Source of the DNA: Phallusia mammillata
Lineage: Eukaryota; Chordata; Ascidiacea; Phlebobranchia; Ascidiidae
Assembly: GCA_003260075.1 (NCBI GenBank)
Contig: QLIY01000496.1
Location: 53,924-117,923 of the forward strand
Direction: 5' to 3'
Length of the DNA stretch: 64,000 nucleotides
Positions 52,001-62,100 of the stretch are shown here, one piece after another. A program made the translations under genes and the position numbers. Each line of letters opens with the position of its first letter. The first letter of the stretch is position 1. The notes under the pieces are model-generated. The model was given only the letters and a program-made list of their open reading frames with translations. It searched no databases and was not told the DNA's origin.

Positions 52001-55000
52001 CAACAAAATTTGGTTGACTCATGACTGCCATAAGTTCATAATTTTGGGGGAGACAAAAGTTGTGGAAAACAGAGTGAGAGATAGGAGTAAGGAGTTTGGC
52101 TCTGAAGACAGTGGAGTTAACATTGTTGATAACTTTCAACCAACTTTACTGAACAAATCACAATAAATTATGCAAGTGAAAAACACAAAGACTTCTTTTT
52201 GGTTAAAGTTGAAAAAATTTTTAGTACCAGAGTCAGAAAATGTTTATGAAGTGAATGGGAAGTTGGAATTTTTTTTCCCAAACCCTGATGGAAAAAATAC
52301 TTTTAGAACAATAGCCTGGATAGTTTAGGAAAATTCATGTCTATGGATCTAGAGAACATTTGTCATTTGGGGATTTAACACCACTGCCGCAGAAAAAATG
52401 AGCAATCGCATTCTATGGCTTTTTTCGACAGTTTATAGCATTTTTTCTATCAAAATTGGGATGCAAGTTTACAACACCATAAAAACGCAAATCGTGAATT
52501 ACTTTGGTTGGTGATGTCACAGTGGTTGGTGCAATCAAAGAGCCATAAATCTCTTCCTCTTCTTTATTTTCTGCATCAGCAACTGAATCATAAAGGTCCT
52601 CTTCATCTGCTAGATCTCGATCACTATTACAAAACAAATTTTGAATTGCAAAAACTTGTGATGGCGTCAACAAGGCAACTAAGTGATAGTCAATACCTAT
52701 TGAAAATGGAGTCCTGTTAATAAAGTAAGTTGCATACCATATTTTTATAGTTTGGGAACTACTGGTATATATATACTAGATTTAAACATTTTAATCAAGT
52801 GTTTTTTTGCTGGGCAAATAATTCCCTTGATATATAAATGTCTAAATGTTTCCCTATCAACACACACAAACCAATGGACTATTAGACACAAACTAAACAG
52901 AAGCATCTTGCGGTGGCTTTTCGCAAATGGAAAGACCACACTTTTCAGTTATGTGAGGTTTTACAGGCATGGTTAAGGTTAATAACAGCTAGTTGCCCAA
53001 TTTTGTTCGAAGTTCTGGTCATTTCAATGTGTAAAACCTAGGAATTTTATTTTTGGCAAATGGAAAATTTGTGGCCCCACAACATGAATGAAAACTGTAT
53101 ATATCAGCTGTTGTAGTTATGCTTATGTTTCAAGTTTGTAAAACCAAACTTAACCCGACAACTTCAGTTAATCTTATTGCCAGTAAAGCTATCAACATAC
53201 CACCTAAGCCGTTGTAAAATAGCCCATTCATAAATTATGCATCCTCAGATGAATTGCTTTAGAATTGTTATTATTCACACATATGCCTTACTAGCAGGCC
53301 AATATTTGCCATTTAAAGGATAACCAATAAATGATTTGCAATCTTGTCCTAATACATATAAGTTTTTGTAATATGTATTAGTATTTGCAAACACTGCAAA
53401 AACCTTAGGTATAGAATTTTGTTTACACAGCTACTTAAATTGCTGAACTAGTGTAAAAAATGTATCAGTTGAATGATAACATGATATACAACCATAATAA
53501 ATAGATTGTAGTCAAAAGGCAATTAACAACCGAACGAAGAAGTCACCAGCGTATACCACAGCACCAGCGCCATAGCACACTAGCAGTGATATGATTCACC
53601 AGAAAAGTGGAACAAGGAAGTAGATTAAACTTACGTCAAGTCACCACAACTAACAATTCACAAAACCTGGAATACAAGTGTCTAATCCAAAGTTATTGTG
53701 CTTTCATTGTTGATAAATTGTGTGAAACAGATATTGGGACCAAGTTTCTTACTAACACAACTGACATTGTTCACCAAGGATAGTATGTAATATTGCTATA
53801 AGGGCTTGCAAGTAACACAGTACAATAGGCTTAGCTATAAATGCAAAACATTGGTTGAAACTTTAGATTATGCAAAATCAAACAGTTCTCAAAACATATG
53901 AAGAATGTTACCTTTAAAATATTGAGTAAGATATCACTTGTGACTTTTTAAATATGTTAACCATTATTTTATTTCATACGGATTTATAAAGCATTTACAA
54001 ACAACAGCTTAAAACACCAGAAACTAGATGGTTTCTTTTGCTTGGTCATGTGTCCCCATACACATAAAAAACAATGTTCGTAAACAAAATTACCACATTA
54101 TCACAAAAATCACTTGCAAATGGACACTTTAAGTTAAAAACCAGACAAGCTGGCCCTGGTTTTTGAGCATTTTTATAATGAATGAATAATTCCCCCGCAC
54201 ACTACACAGGCATAAAATAAGCCAACATAAATGTTATGTATTGTTTTGTGTATGTAAGCCCAAAAGTTGGAAGTTCACAAACCTGGCAAGATCCGGTAAA
54301 TTGCGATAAATGTCCTCCTCTTCTTCCCTGTGTCGATATGAAAGAGATAAACGATTGTTTTCAGGAAACGGCCTGAAAAGAAATTAATCGCATGTTATTT
54401 CAAATCACTTCTTAAAGCATTACCAGTAAAAAGCACCAAAGATTGTCACATTATAGACCTAATTCTCAAAATGTTGTCCTCTTATCGAAGCATTATCGGT
54501 AAAAAGCACCAAAGATTGTGTCACATTGACACCTTAATTGTCATAATGTTTTTATCAAACTATCAACATGTGCAATACAATTGAAAATGAAGCATGTGTT
54601 TAACTATTGCAAAACAAATTTTGCAACTGACAAAGCTTTCAATAATGAAATGTTGAAAACGCTGACTGTGTTTGTATGATAAATATACATTGTGAGCTAG
54701 TTTCACTTTTGGACAGGAAGGGAGCATTCAGTTTGTCATGACTACAAACCAACGTATAGAGCCGAAACCACTCCTAAAGTCACATTAAAAAGCCAACCGG
54801 TATTAAACAGTTCTGGTTGTTCTATATTTTACAAATGTGCATTATTTTGCCAAACAAAGTATATAAGTCTTTAATAAGCTGTAAAAACATAAAATGGTAA
54901 GAGCTTTAAACCAACTTGAATCTTGAGGAAGCAATTGGTGTCTGTGATAACAGCGATAGAACATGCAAAACCTGAAAAAATATTACAAATAGGTAAACAA

Positions 55001-55881
55001 GTTGTTCCTGCCAGGCATACTACAATTGTTGCCATTTTAGCAGATTTTTAATGCAAAAAAACTGTTTTTAAGTGTCTAATACACAACGCCTTTATCAGGC
55101 TAATGGCATGTCATAAAACAAAAACGTTTTCATAACATAACAGATGTTTTTACCAAAAAATCTGCTGGAAGGGCAACAGTTTTTATTACAAACAGACGTT
55201 TACAAATTAGAAGCATTTTTTTAACAACTTGCTAAAAAAGCTAAGCACACCTTGGGAAACTTGGTCATTTCAAACAATTGTTCGGACAAAAACAATTCTT
55301 CTTCAGAGAATTGAAACACCATCCCCAAAGATTCCAAGACTGTTTCAATGTTTTGAATGCATAAAAACTAATAAAACAAATACAATAATTAATTACAATA
55401 CCCAATAAAATATTCAAGCAACCTTGTGACACAAAGTACAAAATGACAATAATTTTAAATCCTTTTGAACATCTGTTTTCATAGACTTTACATTGGCTTC
55501 ATAGCATTCTGAATGTGCTTTTTGGGGTACAAACTTGCATGAAGAAAGATATTTACACAACGTTTTGACACAAAGTATGAAATAATAATTTGAAATCCTT
55601 TTGAACAAACTACTTTCATGGCCTTTATATTGGCTTCGTGGCATTCTTAATGTGCATTTTTACAAACTTACTTGAAGCATTTGTGGTCTTAGATTGATTC
55701 TGGCGAAATCAACAGCTCCTGGTTTAATCACATTGAGGAGGTTACACAAAACCACACCATCTCTCAAAGTTTGAGCAAGGTCAAACACCGTAGCATAGCT
55801 TTGTGATGTTCTGTGTTGTCGTGGTAATACACCAGTGTCTATAAGCCAACGAACACATTGTCTCCATAATTCCCGATCCAT
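37015..55881 (-). CDS. VAV: VAV guanine nucleotide exchange factor
   Basis: VAV is a Rho/Rac GEF and adaptor that links tyrosine kinases to actin at the plasma membrane. There are 26 coding exons: 55672-55881, 55251-55367, 54916-54971, 54283-54372, 52503-52623, 51848-51994, 51697-51783, 50491-50595, 49462-49557, 48853-48924, 48228-48320, 47867-48001, 47448-47528, 47218-47324, 46476-46609, 45993-46082, 45532-45575, 44183-44264, 41851-41978, 41417-41479, 40566-40657, 39841-39948, 39102-39192, 38504-38753, 37933-38096 and 37015-37056. All phases agree; total 934 residues. Domains in order: CH ([19 protein letters not shown]), acidic region with all three regulatory tyrosines (EEDIY, EEDLY, EEEIY), DH ([18 protein letters not shown]), PH, C1, SH3 (NGLPPPPF...DWW), SH2 ([15 protein letters not shown]), a Pro-rich linker, and C-terminal SH3 (ARVLYDFD...GWWKGE...[11 protein letters not shown]). 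The gene is intact; only the C1 zinc site looks abnormal. Confidence 0.96.
41500..41535. repeat. fragment of hAT-like MITE end in VAV intron
   Basis: The sequence CAGTGGTTCTTAACC at 41519 matches the left terminus of the CAGTGGTTCCCAACC family, but no matching right end was found nearby. It is probably a decayed element. Confidence 0.4.
43010..43215. repeat. SINE-related palindromic repeat in VAV intron
   Basis: Left arm (about 43026-43067, ACCGAATCAAGCTGGTCACC...) and right arm (about 43146-43195, CTTGCCAAATGCTTGGGAAG...) are imperfect inverse copies. Between them lies GGGATTCGAACCTAC, the reverse of a tRNA B box. The arm sequence recurs at about 59889-59950, and the same layout appears at 62875-63201. 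Confidence 0.55.
43665..43973. mobile_element. hAT-type MITE in VAV intron, perfect 8-bp TSD
   Basis: The termini are CAGGGGTCGGCAACC and GGTTGCCGACCCCTG, flanked by identical TTTTATGG (43657-43664 and 43974-43981). It is 309 bp long, with subterminal GGCATGC-type words. No transposase. Confidence 0.88.
44408..45249. mobile_element. composite hAT-like insertion in VAV intron, interrupted by poly-C
   Basis: The left end is CAGTGGTTCCCAACC with TTTATCGCGACCC. Two possible right ends exist: AGTTGAAGAACCCTG near 45112, followed by ATTTAAAG (one mismatch to the left flank ATTTAGAG), and AGGTTGGGAAACACTG at about 45249. The poly-C at 45057-45065 lies inside, so the structure may be nested or misassembled. 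Confidence 0.5.
45057..45065. other. poly-C tract in VAV intron
   Basis: No clear duplicated flank. It lies within a composite MITE region. Confidence 0.55.
45993..46609 (-). CDS. VAV: VAV C1 (zinc finger) exons
   Basis: Two exons, 46476-46609 and 45993-46082, encode [19 protein letters not shown], then [10 protein letters not shown], then [17 protein letters not shown]. The first half matches the C1 fold of VAV well. In the second half, the usual C-x2-C reads C-Q-K-T, and the final ligand cysteine seven residues after KTC is absent. Confidence 0.85.
46720..47065. mobile_element. hAT-type MITE in VAV intron, perfect 8-bp TSD
   Basis: The 346-bp element has termini CAGTGGTTCCCAACT and GGTTGGGAACCACTG and is flanked by identical GTTTAAAC (46712-46719 and 47066-47073). 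It contains GGGAGGAA words near both ends. Non-autonomous. Confidence 0.9.
49873..49895. repeat. hAT-like MITE left end, partner not found
   Basis: CAGTGGTTCCCAAATACTC matches the family terminus. No inverse copy was recognised within the VAV intron. Confidence 0.35.
52503..52623 (-). CDS. VAV: VAV acidic-region exon
   Basis: The exon encodes [20 protein letters not shown] then EEIYGSL. These carry the equivalents of vertebrate VAV1 Tyr160 and Tyr174; the equivalent of Tyr142 ([10 protein letters not shown]) lies in the exon at 54283-54372. In the family, phosphorylation of these sites relieves autoinhibition of the DH domain. Confidence 0.9.
55672..55881 (-). CDS. VAV: VAV first coding exon, CH domain
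   Basis: The exon encodes [20 protein letters not shown], then [20 protein letters not shown] and NLRPQMLQ, matching the calponin-homology start of vertebrate VAV1-3. The ATG at 55881-55879 is at the family's usual position, a few residues before ELWRQC. Confidence 0.95.
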
Positions 55882-56881
55882 TTTGACAATCCTTCAACTG
55901 TCTTTAATCCTTTGGGTAATTTTTCTTTTGTAAAACCTGTTTGATCTGCATGAATTGCCAGTACTAGCACCAGCATTTACACACCATATTTTACATGATT
56001 TTAACCCCTTGAGACATAAAAAATGGTTAATACATATTTGTTAAACAGTACATAGTCCAGTAAAAAACATAGAAAAAAATTAATAATGTTACCACTTACC
56101 AAAGATGATGTGACATATTGTTCATTATTAAAAGTAACAAACATAGGCAATACACTTTTGTTTAGAAATTTTAAGATAATTGAATTATTATCTAACAACA
56201 ACACATCAGATATATATACCATTTGTCTTGCTGTGACCAATAATTTTCCGCTACAAATTTAAGCCTATGATAAAAACAAAACATAAAGGCTAAAACTTTT
56301 CAAAAATTATGATAATGTAAAGAACACAATAAAATCACAATACCAAATGTGTTATTTACCAACATGCAGCAAACCCCAATTAAACCTTTTCACTAAACTC
56401 GCATCGTTTTGAAAAGTTAAGAAAACAAAACCAGATTTACAACCACAAATTGTTCGAGTTTGAGTTTAAAATTAACTAGTAATTTAGTAAGAAACACACA
56501 ACATAGTTAATGCCCTCCAAAATATGGAAATCTTCAATTAAAATTTTCAGAATGTGACATATTTTGTGCAAATAAACTTACTGTTACTGTTCATTTTAAA
56601 ACAAACTAATCCCGAAAAAAGAAAACAAGTTCCATATCAGAATAAAGTCGGAAAAACGGTCACGTGATTACTCTTTATAATTATGATTTCTATGAGTTTG
56701 TACGATTTCGTGCGGAGATGTGAAGAAACCAAACTTTAGCGCTGTCGTTTAAAAACTAAAAACTTACATTGAATTAAAATGAACCAATTAAAGTTGAACT
56801 TATATACGTCTTGTGCTTGCAGGAGGTTGTTATGTTCGTGCTTTTAAGACCTACTGCTGAAGTATAACTTTTGCTGTAGCC

Positions 56882-57115
56882 CAGGGGTCGGCAACCTTTA
56901 TTGCACTGCGGACCGTTTTCAAAAAACTAAAATTTTAATGCGGACCGGCCTGCAAAAATATTCAGAAATGAAAACGCATAAAATAGTTTATAATCCCCGG
57001 AAAGCACGGGCAAAGTGTTTCAAAGCATTTGACATGAAAACGTGTAGGCTACGTCCCGGTACCAAACTCCTCGCGGACAGGTATCGGGCCGTGGACCGGC
57101 GATTGCCGACTACTG
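56882..57115. mobile_element. hAT-type MITE (CAGGGGTCGGCAACC family)
   Basis: The 234-bp element is flanked by identical CTGTAGCC (56874-56881 and 57116-57123). Termini are CAGGGGTCGGCAACC and GATTGCCGACTACTG. The interior is shared with the element at 29614-29823 (GCGGACCG words, CAAACTCCTCGCG). Confidence 0.88.
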
Positions 57116-58354
57116 CTGTAGCCCACGTCTTGTCTTGGCTAAGTGCGATAAATGAGAGCAACGTTTTCTAGATGCCCTACAACTTCGCAAATACTGAGGT
57201 TAATGAGAAAATATGTGTTGCATAATAGCAGTCGTGCTTGCAAATGAGATTTCCACTTAATTTCAATCTCAACAAGTCGAGAATTTTTACGATAACACCA
57301 TGTAAAGGCAGGAAGGATACTTGTCCCAATAGACCTACACAATTGTCCAGTAGGTCTACATAATTTATGCCTATATGCACATAACCATTTAGAGTTCGTT
57401 GATGTTGAAGTTGTTTCCACAAAACAGACAACACATGACAAATATAATCATGAAATTTTCCAAGAATGTCGAATACATAAGGTTGCATAAGAAACAATTT
57501 TAGACAATGTTTGTTAACATTAAATACAAAATAACCCGTAGGATTTAACTGACAATCACTAAATGATCATTGTGTTTCGGCTTGTGTGCTATTTCCGCTA
57601 TTGCTGGTGTCCGTATTAAATCTATTGAGCGCCCTTTGTCGTACAAAACGCTATGCACGTTGTTGTAAATGTTGAAGCAAGCGTTGCCCCTGTGCAGAGT
57701 TGAAGGCTCATTGATGATGTTACAACTCACGTAGGGGAATTTTGAAAGGCTAATTATGAGTTTTAATGACGTTGCTACACTTGTTTTGAAGACGACTGCG
57801 ATTAAAACTTATTCTTGGTCTAGAATACTGCCGATAGGCGTTGTTACGTTAGGTTAAACAGTAATGCTTAGTTCAGTCGTATTTAGTTAAGATAATGTGT
57901 TGTGCTGATACAACGCGTTTAAACAGTGACAACGGAGAATGAGGTTCGCAAGTTTGTAAGTTCAAATTTTGTCTCGGTCGCTTGTGTTTCTCAGGGTAAG
58001 AAGCTTGTGACATTGCTTAAGCCTGTGGTTCCTAACTGGGGTTGAATTCCTCGCAAGGAAGTTTCCTTGTTAAACTTCCTAGTTTGTTTTACTTTATTGC
58101 TAAACTTTGCGCAATACCCAATATCTACCACTTCACTGGTTTTAGGGCAATATGTAAATGTGTAGAGATAAAATATGGGAACGTGGTGTTAGTTTAACTC
58201 GAAAATTAAAACAATCACCTAGACAGGATGTGTCAAAATAATGCTAATCTATAAAGGCCCTGTTAGAACAAAACGAGGTTGCTTAATCGCAAGATGCCTG
58301 GTATTTGGTTGACGTATTATAGTGGAGACTTCCGTATTGGGTATATAGCCTAGG

Positions 58355-58683
58355 CAGGGTTGCCATCGATATGGACGCCAAAATAAGGACAAACGAAAAG
58401 TTAACTTTTTACACAAAACGAAACATACGCCATATATTTTGCCAGAAACAATCAACTCTTTGTTCGTAGAAAATGCTTCGATGCATCTCACGACATCTCA
58501 GGTCTAGGTTTACTTTTCCCTGTAGCAGGGTTTGACCGTCATCTCACTACGCTTGTTTTTTGTAATTGTAGAAAATAAGATAAAATAAGGACTTCTTAGA
58601 AATAAGGACAATATATTTTACCAAGACATTGCCCTCCAAAATACGGACAAATCTTAGAAATCAGGACGGTATGACAACCTCCG
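58355..58683. mobile_element. probable MITE, CAGGGTTGCCAT ends
   Basis: The left end CAGGGTTGCCATCGATATGG and the degenerate right end GGTATGACAACCTCCG are inverse-related. ATAAGGAC/AATACGGAC words repeat inside. The target duplication is not convincing. Confidence 0.5.
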
Positions 58684-58909
58684 GTTTAGGTTTTCCATAA
58701 TGTTTACAAAGAAGCGTGAAGTTGACAGATAACTGTTTTTTTTTTAACTAGAACTTATTGATCTTTCGGTTTGTGCCGTGTAACATGTTTGCGAAGATGA
58801 TTTTAAGTCATCGCGAAATGGGAGAGGTTTACTTCGGTTTAATTTATAGCCACTACTTGGCTTTTGCAACCTTGCAGCCAATTTGACTCAAAGTGTTTGA
58901 CTTATTGAT

Positions 58910-58920
58910 CCCCCCCCCCC
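58910..58920. other. poly-C join with duplicated flanks
   Basis: TTGGCTTTTGCAACCTTGCA... occurs at 58857-58904 and 58921-58968, identical over about 48 bases. Confidence 0.8.
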
Positions 58921-59192
58921 TTGGCTTTTGCAACCTTGCAGCCAATTTGACTCAAAGTGTTTGACTTCTAAAAAAAAAACGTCTAAAAAGGTTGATTCAA
59001 ACACTACAGAATACAAATAATACTCAAAACCCTTTTGATCTAAATACCATAGCAAGCACTATTGGTTTTATTGCTTTATGAATGTAGAAAGTAAATCACA
59101 GTTACTTTTAGTGTTGCGCCTAATCTATGAAGACTGAAAACCTAAAACAATTTATTGGAATACTTTGAAGCAACCACGCAGAGCACACTGAT

Positions 59193-62100
59193 ATGGCACT
59201 GTTATCTTATATTATCAAAACAATGGTTCGTTCTTTGACAGTTATTGCTTCATTAGCATTGCTGATGCTCTTCGCAATAATTGCAAGGTAAGCAAACATT
59301 GATTAGTTTTCTTTTTCAGCGAAAAGTTTTTGTATCGTGTTCATGAACATTTTTTTAAGCGTCATCTAATGTAGAAAATTTTGAAAACACGGCTGGAATA
59401 TTAATACAAAGAGGTGTATATTTCAAGATTCGGATGAAAGGGGCTTAAACAATTTATTACCTTTGTAGGTAAAAGCAAGTAATATTAGAAAATAAAAACT
59501 TGGGTAATGGTCAAATTTATCGTAAGCTAGCCACTTTAGTAATTTATAAATCCGTGCTTTGATTACGCAATTATAAACTTCGACAATTTTTCCTTTGTTA
59601 GTAACTTGATGGATGGAATTTTTGTCAACAAGCATAAAAGGTTTCCAACAAGCAATGCAATTGTCAAGAAAGAAATCACTTTAACAGGCGATTCAGCAAT
59701 AAAACATCAACACCTTTCTACACGAAGCGAGACTGCTACAAAGCACGAAAGTTCCTGTTATGTTGGGGAAACCAAAAAAGCCCCATACGAAACAGGTAAC
59801 AGTTCATAAAAGATCCAAAACAAACAAAAAATCGCAAAAAATAAAGTTTTCATTAATGAGTAAATAATAAAAACATGATACGCCAGGCCCATTGAAGGTG
59901 CCATACCGAATCAGCCGGTCACCAAGCATTCACCGCTATACGGCAAGGCGTATTCATCTACGTCTTAACTGATTCGTAATCAGTCAGTGATTACATGTTA
60001 TTTATGCATTTTTTTACAAATAAATGTTTGTTTTTTTGGCTTTTAACAGAACCTCAAACACCTGAGTTGCTCTTTACTTTACACAAGCAGCTGTTTAATC
60101 TCAAACTCCAGCTTAAGAGGCAGGATCATAGCGAAGAATTTCAGGCAAGAACAAAGTAAGCAAAGCAAACTTGTTGTTGTCATTTGTTGAATGTGATCAA
60201 AGAATATTCCAATCCGAATTCAACTAAGAATCAGATTCGTTGACGCAAAATTCAGGGGAGAATAACTTTAAAAAACATCACTTATTGGGTAAGCCACCAC
60301 TGTTCACTACACATAAAGTAATTGGACCGAAACAGAAACACACATTTAGGAGGAAAAATGTGCGGCTGACGTGAGTTATGGTGTTAGTACCTTTTCCCAT
60401 TTAGGAAGCATAGTCTAGTAAATTCGGATACCTTGACGAAAGACAAAACTTTAGGGTCCAACGCACAAAACAGGGTTGGACGTAATATTAACAAATATCT
60501 TACCGATTAACAGTTTTCTTATAAACACCGTCGATGACGTCACACAATTAAGGGAAACCACCCGACGTAAAGAGGTAGATGAGCTCACGGCAAAGATACA
60601 AAGTCGACTGTACCAGTTGCAGGTAAGGGGGAACAACCATTTAAGGCGATTTTAATTTGTTTACTTTTGTGCATTTGGGGGTAATTTGATGAAACTAATA
60701 TGTTGTAGTGACTTGATATACCTTTGTATTATTATCAAACATTTAGAATCCAAAACAATGCGACAAAGCTAAGAGATTGGTCTGTCTGCTCCGAAACCAG
60801 TACGGGTTTGGTGGGATGGTTCACCATATGACCGCTTGCTACCATATCGGCCTGGCGACCAATCGTGTGGTGTTATTTAAGTACGAACTCGGTAATCACT
60901 ACAAGGATGTTCTGATGAATGGAAGCAAATGCGTCGTGGACCCCAGCATAGTCAAGAGTTTACCTAAACTAAGCAGAAAAACAGGTAACTACAGACACTC
61001 TTCGACGAATTTGTTTGACTTGTTTATTGCATTTGATACAAATCAACAGAACAGATTAGGTACATCAAAATGGACTTACTTCTTATGAAAGTTTCATAAA
61101 GTTTCATTCACTTTATGATTCAAACGTTTGGACCATATTGTCAGCATCAGTGAAATAATGATTTTTCAGCACAAACAGTGCATTCCAACACACAGCATAG
61201 AAATACAGAAAAAGGAGGATCAATAAGTTCACAGATGCAAACACTATTGCGCGTAGAACGTTTTTATTTCCTTGTTAGTACTATTTTGATCTTAATTACG
61301 TACCTTTTTCATGTTTATTACAGTCCCCCCCCCCCATAAAAACAACAAAAATTTCCTATTAAAGTTTCATCAAACTAATTCATTTTATGATTCAAACTTT
61401 TGGAGAAAACTATTGTCAGCATCAATGAAATAATGATTTGTTGGCACAAACAGTGCATTACAACATACAGCACAGTAACGAAGGAAATGACGATTAATAA
61501 GTTTACAGATGCAAAGGTTATCGTGAGTAAAACGGATTATTTTGTTGTTGGTAATACTGTTTTCATGTTAATTACGTACCTGTTAATTACAGAAACTCTG
61601 CCTTTGGTGACCTTTGATGCTCCCCTTTGGATAGAAGACAGTGTTTTTCCAACTACCGATCTTCCGCAAGATGTCGCCCCATACATTCAATCTTTCCATG
61701 GCCTTCCTGTAGCTTGGTGGCAAGGGCAAATTGTCAAGTACATTATGAGACCCACAGATCGATTACAACAAGAAATTAAGCTCGTCGAAAAACAACTTGA
61801 CTTCTCAACTCCAATACTTGGGTAAATTACTTTTAGCTGCACTTTAAGTAGTGATGCACCGAAGTTTCGTNTTCTCAACTCCAATACTTGGGTAATAATA
61901 AAATTGAACAAGACAAACAAGATTTTATCTTTGTCAGAATTTCCAAGGATTAAGTTAAACGTGAAACTTTTTTTTTCTCTAAACTGAAGCGCCATGGTTA
62001 ACTGTAGTGAGCTATATTCATAGATTACATGTGCGCCGGACGGACAAAGCTGACAGAAACAAATACGACGATGAAGAATATATGGAATTTGTTGCAGCTT

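Larger units (their letters stand above)
55882..59192. other. intergenic region between VAV and the FUT8-like gene
   Basis: This divergent interval of about 3.3 kb contains a hAT MITE at 56882-57115, a probable MITE at 58355-58683 and a poly-C join at 58910 with about 50-base duplicated flanks. No coding exon was recognised. The promoters of both genes must lie here, but no clear core motif was seen. Confidence 0.55.
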